A stretch of DNA of 64,000 nucleotides from Acholoe squamosa (lineage: Eukaryota > Annelida > Polychaeta > Phyllodocida > Polynoidae): contig OX439045.1 of assembly GCA_949317995.1 (NCBI GenBank), forward strand, positions 7,683,674 through 7,747,673, given 5' to 3'. Positions 55,250-64,000 of the stretch are shown here, in pieces. Position numbers and translations under genes: made by a program. The number at the start of each line of letters is the position of its first letter. The first letter of the stretch is position 1. The notes beneath the pieces were generated by a model that saw nothing but the letters and a program-made list of their open reading frames with translations, did no database searches and was not told the DNA's origin.

Positions 55250-56655
55250 TTCCTACCCATTCCTCCAGCACCTTCTCCCGTACATCATGCCTCTGAGGCC
55301 TTCCCTACCTCCTTACCCACTCCTCCTGCACTTTCCCCCGTGCATCATGACTCTGAGGCCTTCCCTACCTCCTTACCCACTCCTTCTTCACTTTCTCCCG
55401 TACATCATGCCTCTGAGGCCTTCCCTACCTCCTTACCCACTCCTCCTGCACTTTCTCCTGTACATCATGCCTCTGAGGCCTTCCCTACCTCCTTACCCAC
55501 TCCTCCTGCACTTTCTCCCGTACATCTTGCCTCTGAGGCCTTCCCTACCTCCTTACCCACTCCTCCTGCACCTTCTCCCGTACATCATGCCTCTGAGGCC
55601 TTCCCTACCTCCTTACCCACTCCTCCTGCACCTTCCCCCGTACATCATGCCTCTGAGGCCTTCCCTACCTCCTTATCCACTCCTCCTGCACCTTCTCCCG
55701 TACATCATGCCTCTGAGGCCTTCCCTACCTCCTTACCCACTCCTCCTGCACTTTTTCCCGTACATCATGACTCTGAGGCCTTCCCTACCTTCCTACCCAC
55801 TCCTCCTACACTTTCTCCCGTGCATCATGACTCTGAGGCCTTCCCTACCTTCCTACCCACTCCTCCTACACTTTCTCCCGTACATCAAGCCTCTGAGGCT
55901 GCCCCTACCTCCCTACCCACTCATTACTCCCCCCCCCCTTCCTACCCATTCCTCCAGCACCTCTTCCCGTGCATCATGCCTCTGAGGCTGCCCCTACCTC
56001 CCTACCCACTCATTACTCCCCCCCCCCTTCCTACCCTTTCCTCCAGCACCTCTTCCCGTGCATCATGCCTCTGAGGCTGCCCCTACCTCCCTACCCACTC
56101 ATAACCCCCCCCTCTTCCTACCCTTTCCTCCAGCACCTCTTCCCGTACATCATGCCTCTGAGGCTGCCCCTACCTCCCTACCCACTCATTACTCCCCCCC
56201 CCCTTCCTACCCTTTCCTCCAGCACCTCTTCCCGTACATCATGCCTCTGAGGCTGCCCCTACCTCCCTACCCACTCATTACTCCCCCCCCCCTTCCTACC
56301 CTTTCCTCCAGCACCTCTTCCCGTGCATCATGCCTCTGAGGCTGCCCCTACCTCCCTACCCACTCATTACTCCCCCCCCCCTTCCTACCCTTTCCTCCAG
56401 CACCTCTTCCCGTGCATCATGCCTCTGAGGCTGCCCCTACCTCCCTACCCACTCATTACTCCCCCCCCCCTTCCTACCCTTTCCTCCAGCACCTCTTCCC
56501 GTGCATCATGCCTCTGAGGCTGCCCCTACCTCCCTACCCACTCATTACTCCCCCCCCCTTCCTACCCTTTCCTCCAGCACCTCTTCCCGTGCATCATGCC
56601 TCTGAGGCTGCCCCTACCTCCCTACCCACTCATTACCCCCCCCCCTTCCTACCCT
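55250..56655. repeat. Right-arm minisatellite (60-bp then 89-bp units)
   Basis: About 11 units of exactly 60 bp (CCTCTGAGGCCTTCCCTACC, TCCTTACCCACTCCTCCTGC, then TTTCTCCCGTACATCATG) pass at about 55890 into about eight 89-bp units that add a C-run segment (CATTACTCCCCCCC, TTCCTACCCTTTCCTCCAGC). Long open frames in three forward frames are repeat by-products. The array resumes at 58852 after the inserted TIR element. Confidence 0.9.
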
Positions 56656-56657
56656 TT

Positions 56658-58851
56658 GGGGCTGTGTACAAATGAAGTCATGCATTTTTGGACCATTTTT
56701 GACCCCCCCTCCCCCCCTTGTCATGTTTCGTCATACAACACTTGACCCCCCCTTAGCATGACGTCATGCAGAGAGCTACCCCCCCCCTCCAAGTTCATGA
56801 ATAGTGTAGGCTTATTCCGACCTAGCAGGATACATTATTGACCAATCAGAAAATTCCGTTCATTCGGTGCAGACTTTTTAGGGTGCATTACAAAACTCCT
56901 TGTACCGGTACCGATCACCCTGGCTGTTATCAGTCCTTATCAGCTTGGTACCAGCTTGAGCAGGGGTCGCCCCAATAAGGATCTGCTACCATGGAATAGC
57001 AAAAAACTAAATTAATTGAAATGGTTCAAAGGGACATTATAGTGGGGGTGAATTGGCAATTAAAGATAAGATGAACTAGCACTGATCAACAAATGAACAG
57101 AGAAACATGCCAAACACTGTCAGCTTATGGGCCAGGGGAGGGGGTGGCACTTCAATTGTTTTTGATACGGATGTGTGGCTGAACCCCAAACTACATTTAC
57201 CCTTGCTATTGCACTCGTTCACAGGGTTTTTCGTCAAAACTCTACTCTTGCTAGGGAACTTTTGGCATGACAATCTTAGATTTTGCTCAAAATATCTTAA
57301 ACATACCTTGTTTGGAGAAAATTTGAATTTTTGTTCATGATATTTTCATGAGAACTGAGAAAATATGTGACTCATCCTAACAAAGTGGTACTGAAGTCGC
57401 ACATGTAGAAGCCTAGATATAGGCTTCTCAAGTGGTATAGTGTAAAAAATATCAGATTTTTTAAAATTGATATTTTATCATTTTTCTAACATATAGGTCG
57501 ATATATTTCAGAATCCTTGCCTACTAAACTGAATGTAAGCCTCCAATGCCGAAAAAACATAGCTATAGTTTTCTTGGTTATATAGAATTACATAGGAATT
57601 ATATAGGATTCATAAATTATTATATGTTTGATATGTCAATTATCTCAGTTTAATCAATTTTTAATTGATATGACTGAATTTACCGGCAGAAGATCCACAG
57701 AGGTACACCTAGTTCAAATATGCAAGTGTTATATACCAAATGAAAGCTCTTGATGAGCTGTAAATGAATATACCAATAACTAAACATTTCCTATGTGCGA
57801 CTTCCGTACCATTTTGTAAGGATGGGTCACATATACATGAACATTTCTGAATTTTCAACGTGAATCAGGGTATTTTGCTGAACGTTCACCCTTGCTAGGG
57901 ACATTTTGCTCAAAAGTAGACCCTTACTAGGGACATTTGTGGACGAAACAGGAGGCTTGCTAGGGACTTTACCCAGAAAAAGTTCCCTTGCCAGCCGCAC
58001 ATATGTGTCTACATTACATAGAGAGTGCCCCCCCCCCCGGGCTTAAGGGTCCTTATATGCAGGATGCACTATACCCATACCTAATACACAGAGTACTATG
58101 GTAGTGATCATATACAAGTATTTCTTGTCACAAAAGGTCCTAAAAACTGTCTAGGTCAATAGTCCTATACAAGATCTCAGAAAGTATCACAAATTCTCAG
58201 AACACCATCAATTGCAATCATACTTCCAATTTATGATATTACAAAGCAATTGAGTCACCTGAGGATTTTACTGTAGTACCTGCAAATAAGGTGAGTCCCA
58301 TAGAGTTCCATTCAGACAGAGATGTGGAGAGTAAACTAAGGGGGGAAGTCCCTTTTACATCTCCCCAAGCATCTCCTCAATGAAAATAGCAACAGGGTGG
58401 TGGAGTGCTCCAAGGGATTACTCCTCAACAACGGGAGGGGGTGGATTGGGAGAGGAGCAAAATAATTTTGATACCTCAAGTGGTATTTTAGCTGCTTCCC
58501 AAGGGCAGCAGTGGTCCTTTTCAAAAAGGTTTAAATCGGTATGGGGCCTGGATTAGGGGTAAGAGAAGTGCACCCTGGCCTGGACATCAACTTGACTTTA
58601 CACTGACATTGATGGCAGTGACACTCATTGAGTGAGATGTGTGAGGAAGGCATGCATGTAGGGCCTATAGGTATTCTATTTCCCTACCTTTACAATTTTT
58701 CTTTTCTTGCCAAAACCAAAGCAAATTGTGATTTCTTGATGACATGATGTCATGCAGCCCATGACCCCCCTCCCCCCCTTGTCATGCTTGGTCATGGGAA
58801 GTGGGACCCCCCCTCCCCCCCTCCTGCATGACGTCATTTGTACACAGCCCC
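56658..58851. mobile_element. 2.2-kb TIR transposon inserted in the minisatellite
   Basis: GGGGCTGTGTACAAATGA followed by GTCATGCA is mirrored at the right end with one mismatch in 27 bp. The minisatellite is interrupted precisely (CCCTTT|...|TTTCCTCC), giving a TTT duplication. The interior holds C-runs, GCTAGGGAC motifs and a nested MITE, but no transposase. A 3-bp duplication with GGGG ends suggests a PIF/Harbinger-like class, inferred only. Confidence 0.85.
57367..57830. mobile_element. Nested MITE (GTGACTCATCCT ends)
   Basis: GTGACTCATCCTAACAAAGT at the left is complementary to TTGTAAGGATGGGTCAC at the right, with further pairing of GGTACTGAAGTCGCACAT. ATAT flanks both sides (57363-57366 and 57831-57834). 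Confidence 0.8.
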
Positions 58852-59090
58852 TTTCCTCCAGCACCTTCTCCCATGCATCATGCCTCTGAGGGCTTCCCTA
58901 CCTCCTTACCAACTCCTCCTCCCCTTCCTCCCCGTGCATCATGACTCTAAGGCATTCCCTACCTCTCTACCCACTCAGTGTTTAGAATCTTATGGCGTTT
59001 AGCTGAAAGTGCTTGAACTTCATAGACGTTTAGAAATCAAACACCATTTAGATGATGTAGTGTGTAAAACCAAACACCATTTTTGCAGTG
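58852..59090. repeat. Resumed right arm and right terminus of the foldback
   Basis: About two more minisatellite units (CCTCTGAGGGCTTCCCTACC), then TTTAG-rich subterminal DNA ending CAAACACCATTTTTGCAGTG. Confidence 0.65.
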
Positions 59091-59350
59091 TATGGAAAAC
59101 TCATTTTGGGAAGTGAAAAAACGTGCACGTTTTATCCAAACAATTATCCAAACAATCAAAGGCAAGGCAAAAACGTGCACGTTTTCACTCTTAGTTCTCT
59201 TAGTCTCTTTTTTGCCAAGACCCTCCTGGTCATCTATAGGCACTTGAAGTAGGCTGTGGTTCTAAATAGGTGACATTTAATTCTGAGGCATATTTCTTCT
59301 ATACTATGCTCTTTCAACAAATATTTCTTTTTCTTTTTATGTTAATACAG
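59091..59350 (+). promoter_or_regulatory. Region upstream of the transporter coding exon
   Basis: It contains a repeated inverted word (AAAACGTGCACGTTTT at about 59118 and 59170). It ends in a T-rich tract and TTAATACAG just before the coding exon, which could be a splice acceptor, implying a 5' untranslated exon elsewhere. No promoter element can be assigned with confidence. Confidence 0.35.
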
Positions 59351-59540
59351 AAAATGTCGAAGGACCGTGGGTATGCGTGGGTAGTGTGCGTTACATCCTT
59401 TCTTGTGCAGGTGATGATCGGAGGATTTGTTTACACGTCGGGTATCTTCTACATCATGTTTAAGAACGGTATCGATGACGCCTCTGACAGCGCCCTCGCC
59501 CTCATCACCTCGCTCAACCTGGGCATCATTTTCTTGGTCT
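59351..59540 (+). CDS. Transporter exon 1 (coding from 59354)
   Basis: It follows TTAATACAG and ends TTCTTGGTCT|GTAAGT in phase 1. It encodes TM1 and the start of TM2 (residues 1-62). A longer in-frame start at 59270 would add a hydrophobic leader but crosses the acceptor-like site and lacks family support, so ATG 59354 is preferred. Confidence 0.85.
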
Positions 59541-62500
59541 GTAAGTAGTAATGAAGTATTCCTAAAAGAAGCATTCATGCTGACCCGACAGTCAACAAAG
59601 AATGCTATCCAAAGGAAGGGGGTAGCCAAAATATTATTTTGGGGTCTGTATGCAATCCCACCACCCTGCCCCCTTCGTTGAAGCACAATAGCAATTGAAC
59701 ACTGCCAATGTCCTGCCAATGTTTCATTCAGGAGAAAATCACATCTATATGCTTTGTTGCTGGTGACACAGTTTAAGTGACACATCCACTACTGTGAATT
59801 TCTTGCAAATTGCACCCGTGAGTGTATCTTCACAGAAAACATTACGGCATTGAATCATCTATACTACAAGGTCTGAGTCCCGTGCGACAGCATTCACAGA
59901 ATTCAAAATGATTTGATTTTAGCGACTGCTCTTGGAGATTTGAGTGCAAGTCACAAGAAATTTGGGGCAGTGGATTTGCCGCTTTACAGCACATGGTTTC
60001 TTTACACTAATTATGGAGTGTTCATTATTCAAGAACAGGGCAAGGCTGGTGGGTTGGGGGTAGGGGACAAAATATTTTGACCCCTCAAAGCAGGGTAAAA
60101 AGATTTTGTCCCTTTTCAGTGAAAAAGCATGTGAAGTATTACAGACTAAATGGTCATCCACAAAACCTTTGGTATTTACGTTGACAGAGGGGAAATTTCA
60201 ACCTTCACAAGTTGAGGGGTGAAAAGATTGTTACATGGCCCATCCCTGTTGTTAAAATAGTACTGCCTACTGTTTAAAGGAATCTCGGTGCAGTTACAAG
60301 GCAAAGTCCTCTGAATTGATAGGTATAAGGCAGAGAGATAGTGTGTAAATGGTGGATGGAGACGAACACCTTGTCCATGCCAAGATGGTAGATGGAAGAG
60401 AGAGAATCATAGGATTCAAAGTACATGCTCAGGCCAATGACAAATCAGTCAATGTTATGTTTAGCCACTATATGGCGTACTGTTACATCCTCCAATTTTC
60501 CTGTATAGGTCCTGCAGTTGGGATGTTATCAGACAGGTACGGTGAGAGGACTGTCGCTGTCCTTGGGGCCCTCCTGTCTACACTAGGACTGGCAGCAAGC
60601 GCCTTCACTACTCAGGTAGGTAGATCTTAAATTTTTTTCTAAAAGATTGGAATTGAGTTCTCAATACAGAGGTGCTATTCCCAAAACTGAACTGACTCAC
60701 CTTAAGCGATATTCTGCTGCCGTCAGTCAGTCAGTCAGTCAGTCAGTCAATTTTTTTCTATACTTTTGCAATATTGATTAGCAGAAATACACACAACTGA
60801 TTGTAATGAAATACCCACTTTAGGGAATTGATTCTCTCTATGTGGTCTTGATAAAAGGTAATTTGTGAGAGAAGTGGTTCAGGAGTTGTCCAGATTTGAT
60901 GTGTATTTCCCAAGTCATAACCCATTCCAGGCTTGTTCCTTCCTCCTATTCCCAGGCCTAAGTAATATATAAGTGGTTGTCATGATGCACCAATGAAGGG
61001 CTGGTGAGACTGCTCGCCAGCACTTCATCGGAGCATCATGCCAACCCTATGGGGTTGATACATATACTCCCAGAGGGTCGGCAAGATGCTCCAATGAAGT
61101 GCTGGTGAGCAGTCTCACCAGCACTTCATTGGTGCATCATGACGACCAATGGGCATGATGCATTTCTGCATCAGAGGCCTTTAAAGGGTTAAGCATTACT
61201 TAAGCAACACTGACTGCACCAAAACTCAATGTTTTTTATTGAGTCTTCCAGGCATTCCAGAATGTACAATAATTCACCATTATTTGTGAAGCAGAGAAAG
61301 ACAATGAAGCACCAAAAAATCATAACAGTGAAGCACTGTCTGATTAGGAATCTCTGTGGAAATGAGGGTAATAGCTTTGTCCCAAATAGGGCAGAGCATA
61401 ACTGTGTATCTTATGTTCAATATTTATTATAATTGTATTGGATTTATTTGTAGGTTTACCAGCTATACATCTCCTACAGCATCCTCTCAGGTGCTGGTAC
61501 AGGGATGATGTACAACCCTTGCATTTCCATTCTCTCCAATTACTTTGACAAGTATCGAAGGTTGGCCTGTGCATGTGCCATGTGCGGACTCGGAGCCGGT
61601 TCTTTCATCATACCGCCCCTACTCAAGGCGCTAGAGGAGTTCTATGGTTGGAGAGGGGCTATTCTGATGATGGCTGGTATTAACAGTCATAATTTGGTAC
61701 TTTGCTGCTTATTTAGACCTGCTATGGAGGAACAGGAAAGTATTGAAGTGTTCAAGCAGGTTGAATCGGCTGAGGAGAGTGTGAAGGTGATTTTGACCTC
61801 GGGTGCTGTTTATCGCACAGAGAATGGAAAGTGTGTGTCTATGCTTAGTGGGATAAATAAGAATTTGAGAAGTATGAACAACCTGAATAGAAGTCTAAGG
61901 AGTGTATGTATAAACAGGAATTCCTCTGACATAAAATCTCACTACTCAAGTCACCTTGACATGGGGGCTTTCTACAAGAGCTCTAATAGTATAAATAATC
62001 TTTCCAAGACCTGCAGTCTTATGAATGACCTCAACAAGTGTGCCAATTACAAAGACGCTATCTGCAATAGCGCGATTAATGTGAAACCCCTGTCAAATAG
62101 CGTCGGTAATCTTGAGATTGACACGGAAGATCTAAAAACTTCTGACACCTTGGCTCAGAGGTTGCTATCGCTATTTAGAATCACCCCGTTTCTCTGTATC
62201 ATCCTTTTCACCTTCATCGTGCAGTTCACCATCGCCTTTGTTTACACCCACTTTGGTAACTATGTCTTAACGCTTGGCTACTCCAGCCGTGATGTCGTAG
62301 CACTGTATATAGCAACGGGGATTACCTCCACTGTCTGTAGGCCACTGTCAGGGTTTATCATCCAGACCACCCATGCCAATTCTGCAGCTGTTATCCTCAT
62401 AACCAATGTGGCCAATGGTATAATGACGGCTGCGCTGCCGCTGACCACCAACCTGATCCTGCTGTATGTTTACATAGTCCTGTTCAGCGTGCTGCTCACT

Positions 62501-63452
62501 CCATACAATATCCTGTCATCGTCTTACGTTATGGAGTCAGTACCTGCGACTCAAGCCTCGACTGGATTCGGATTGCTGTGCTTCTTCTGTATGCCCGGTA
62601 ATGTACTTGGTGCACCACTAGCTGGTAGGTGATAGGTTTTATTAGGTTGCATATACTCTAAAAAGATAAATGCTGAATCTACCAGGGATCCTGGTAAAAA
62701 TGAATAATGAATCACTGTAATTGCATTACAGTGAAGCAGTCTAGTTTCTACAATGAAGCAGTACAGTACCAATTGTGGTACGAGGAATCTCTATGAAAAT
62801 AAAAATGGCTCTCTGACAATTTTGGGACAAGGATTTTGTCATTATTTTATGATATTCTGTTTTACAGTGTCGCTGATTGATGCACCAGTCATCACACACC
62901 GTAAGAAAAAATGTTGTTGAAATAATGAAGGAATCCTCATCCCAAAGTTGACAGAGATCCATTGTTATTTCCAGAGAGATTCCATGTACATTTGTGTACT
63001 GCCACCTGGGGCTTCTTGTAAAACTACACTGCTTCACTGCAATACAATAACGGTGGTTCACGCTTAAGTTTTATGAGATTACCTGATAGATTCAACAGTC
63101 ATGTTTTACAGTGTACACATAATAACACCAGCCCTGATGTTGCAAAATCAAATGGTTTCTGCTTCCTTTCTTTGTGCAATATTTGAATTTTGCCAGTGTT
63201 GAGATGTGCATGAGTGAGTATAGTTAGAAAAGAGTGCTCACTATCCCAGAATGAAAATTCAGACTCAATTAAAAAAACATTATTAATAATCCTGTTTCTA
63301 TCCTTTCAGCCTTGCTCTATGACTTCACCAACATCTACGACTCATCTTTTTACCTCGCCGGGGGTTTGATGGTAGTGGCGGGTCTCACCATGTTCCCGCC
63401 CGCCTACACCATGTACATCAACAGGAGAGCCACGACTAAAACAACCGGTTAA
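59354..63452 (+). CDS. Monocarboxylate transporter-like protein (SLC16/MFS family)
   Basis: Four exons (59351-59540, 60509-60615, 61454-62624, 63310-63452) join in phase to a 535-residue protein. It starts MSKDRGYAWVVCVTSF; the K-D-R-G-Y-A-W block matches the D/E-G-G-W-G-W signature at the start of TM1 in MCTs. D-R-Y-G-E-R-T after TM2 fits the MFS loop 2-3. Six N-terminal helices (to about residue 185) are followed by a long polar loop (about 186-340, Asn/Ser-rich), then six more (FLCIILFTFIVQFTIAFVYT onward), ending in a short cytosolic tail. Family members move monocarboxylates or related small molecules across the plasma membrane; the substrate here cannot be read from sequence. Length is normal, all introns are GT-AG, and there are no internal stops. 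It could equally be an orphan MCT (MCT9/12/14-like). Confidence 0.88.
60014..60268. mobile_element. MITE, GGGAGTGGTC family, eroded copy 10 (intron 1)
   Basis: The diverged ends TGGAGTGTTCATTATTCAAG and CCCTGTTGTTAAAATAGTACT frame a GGGTTGGGGG.../TTTTGACCCCTC interior as in the other copies. Confidence 0.55.
60509..60615 (+). CDS. Transporter exon 2
   Basis: It begins after CCTGTATAG and ends ACTCAG|GTAGGT in phase 0. It encodes PAVGMLSDRYGERTVAVLGA and the third helix. A second acceptor (CTGCAG, 60516) is possible but would drop the conserved Pro. Confidence 0.82.
60718..60750. repeat. (CAGT)n microsatellite in intron 2
   Basis: About seven CAGT units. Confidence 0.9.
60968..61192. mobile_element. 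Double hairpin element of the GCATGATGCA family (intron 2)
   Basis: Two hairpins in tandem. CATGATGCACCAATGAAG...GCTGG pairs with CCAGCACTTCATCGGAGCATCATG (about 60984-61042). CCAATGAAGTGCTGGTGAG pairs perfectly with CTCACCAGCACTTCATTGG around CAGT (61091-61132). It ends in CCTTTAAAGGGTTAA like its relatives. Confidence 0.75.
61205..61440 (-). mobile_element. Eroded MITE of the CACTGTAAAA family (intron 2)
   Basis: TGAAGCACTGTCTG, GAATCTCTGTGGAAATGA and GCTTTGTCCCAAA match the 62650-62873 copy in order, with heavy divergence. Confidence 0.45.
61454..62624 (+). CDS. Transporter exon 3 (large)
   Basis: It begins after TTATTTGTAG and ends CTAGCTG|GTAGGT in phase 1. It encodes helices 4-11 and the whole central loop (YQLYISYSILSGAGTG ... 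MPGNVLGAPLA). Confidence 0.88.
62650..62873 (-). mobile_element. MITE of the CACTGTAAAA family, inverted copy (intron 3)
   Basis: On the minus strand from CACTGTAAAACAGAATATC it is collinear with 12318-12545 (ATCCTTGTCCCAAA, AGAGATTCCTCGTACCAC, CCTGGTAGATTCA). Confidence 0.65.
62905..63112 (+). mobile_element. MITE of the CACTGTAAAA family, direct copy (intron 3)
   Basis: It contains AATGTTGTTGAAATAATG, GAGAGATTCCATGTAC, GCCACCTGGGGCTTCTTGTA and ends GTTTTACAGTG-TA. It lies about 30 bp from the inverted copy, so together they form a large inverted pair. Confidence 0.7.
63310..63452 (+). CDS. Transporter exon 4 and stop
   Basis: It begins after TATCCTTTCAG. It encodes LLYDFTNIYDSSFYLAGG, a final helix and the tail NRRATTKTTG, then TAA at 63450-63452. 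Confidence 0.88.
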
Positions 63453-64000
63453 ACACCTGTAAATATAATTGAAATGGACTGCCATTGATTTCTACACTGT
63501 AAAATCTAACTGTTGAATCTAATAGAAATGAAAAAGTTGTGAATTTTTGAAAAATATTAATTTGTCCTTAACTATAGGGTGCTATGGGAATTCAAATGGC
63601 ATATAAACATCTTAAACTTGTCTATAGTGATCAGAAATGCACTGAAAAAATATGTAGAGGTAAAGTGATCCACTTAGATTGAGAAAAATCATTAAAATTG
63701 TATAACTGATGAGTTCTAATTTCTGCCACCAGGTGGCTTCTGTGTACCGGGTAGTGTTTGTCTTTAAGGATAATTAATAAGGACTGGACTCAACCCTTTT
63801 ACAAAGAGTGACTGGCATAGCCCCTAGTGCCAGTATGTCGAACTATGGCACTATACAAGAAGTGACATAGCTATAAAGATGATACGGTATGGTGAACAAG
63901 TAATCAATGGATAATTCATGACGCTAACACACACAAGTCATGAATTATCCATTGACTACTTATTTTATTCCACGAAACCAATAAATAATCGATAGAATAT
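63453..64000 (+). other. 3' untranslated and flanking region of the transporter gene
   Basis: It begins with UTR, then a CACTGTAAAA MITE-like end near 63497. A strong hairpin at about 63897-63957 (CAATGGATAATTCATGAC and its complement around GCTAACACACACAA) precedes AATAAA at 63980-63985. Which signal ends the transcript is unknown. Confidence 0.4.

Larger units (their letters stand above)
46099..59090. mobile_element. Second foldback-type element, split by later insertions
   Basis: The left end CACTG-TTAATTT-GGTGTTTAGC and the right end (inverted: CACTGCAAAAATGGTGTTTGG) are complementary and TA-flanked (46097-46098 and 59091-59092). Both arms have TTTAG-rich subterminal DNA. Further in, both carry one purine-rich minisatellite in opposite orientation: inverted right-arm units (GGAGGAGTGGGTAAGGAGGT, GAGGCATGATG) align with left-arm units (GGAGGAGTGGTTAGGGAGGT, GAGGCTTGTA). 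Removing the LTR element (about 7.0 kb) and the TIR element (about 2.2 kb) leaves about 3.75 kb, similar to the foldback at 37177-40430. The arms are less symmetric than in that element. Confidence 0.65.

Noticed and set aside
55229-56074. Pro/Ser-rich protein of 281 codons
   Set aside because: It arises from the 60-bp minisatellite, which is open in more than one frame. It is part of a foldback arm and has no independent gene signals.
59270-59353. Upstream in-frame start giving a 28-residue longer transporter
   Set aside because: The extension crosses a good TTAATACAG acceptor, is very hydrophobic from T-rich DNA, and the family signature sits directly after the ATG at 59354.
60349-60508. 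N-terminal extension of transporter exon 2 (MVDGDEHLVHAKMVDG...)
   Set aside because: It reads openly into exon 2, but lies before the acceptor and would replace TM1 with a soluble sequence. The phase from exon 1 fits a start at 60509.

Overview
The window is eukaryotic. Genes are split by GT-AG introns, there are AATAAA signals, LINE and LTR retroelements, tRNA-derived repeats, many inverted-repeat MITEs and long satellites. I see no bacterial operons, CRISPR array or Shine-Dalgarno architecture. The one intact protein is animal-type (a monocarboxylate transporter-like protein), so I infer a metazoan, probably a marine invertebrate. I cannot name the species.

Layout. 1-10 kb: MITEs, a tRNA-derived SINE array (1.4-2.4 kb), a 92-bp tandem repeat (7.8-8.2 kb) and other inverted-repeat elements. 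10.0-11.4 kb, minus strand: a secreted cysteine-containing protein gene, with a signal-peptide exon, a large exon carrying two compensating frameshifts, and a small third exon. 14.9-17.7 kb: a 21-bp satellite open in several frames. 18.0-20.0 kb, minus strand: a broken gene with a NADAR-like domain followed by about four tandem 395-bp copies of one coding segment. 20-24 kb: a strong hairpin and a CTAGTA-rich degenerate repeat field. 24.4-26.0, 29.0-30.1 and 33.5-34.0 kb, minus strand: LINE relics. 35.0-37.1 kb: a decayed transposon-derived gene with exons and a poly(A) signal. 37.18-40.43 kb: a 3.25-kb near-palindromic foldback element with arms of about 1.6 kb. 40.4-46 kb: SINE, MITE and hairpin repeats. 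46.10-59.09 kb: a second foldback-type element. It is split by a 7-kb Gypsy-type LTR retrotransposon, whose 5' LTR is itself split by a 2.1-kb insert, and by a 2.2-kb terminal-inverted-repeat transposon that carries a further MITE. 59.35-63.45 kb, plus strand: the intact four-exon SLC16/MCT-like transporter gene, with MITEs in its introns.

The transporter is the only gene that reads as intact. The secreted-protein gene may be functional if its two indels are assembly errors. Almost everything else is mobile DNA or its debris. The most unusual theme is a set of elements flanked by TA with CACTG/CAGTG-type ends. It includes two long foldback elements whose arms are built from minisatellites, the 2.1-kb insert in the LTR, and several small MITEs. 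All boundaries and homologies were read by eye; no alignment or database search was run.
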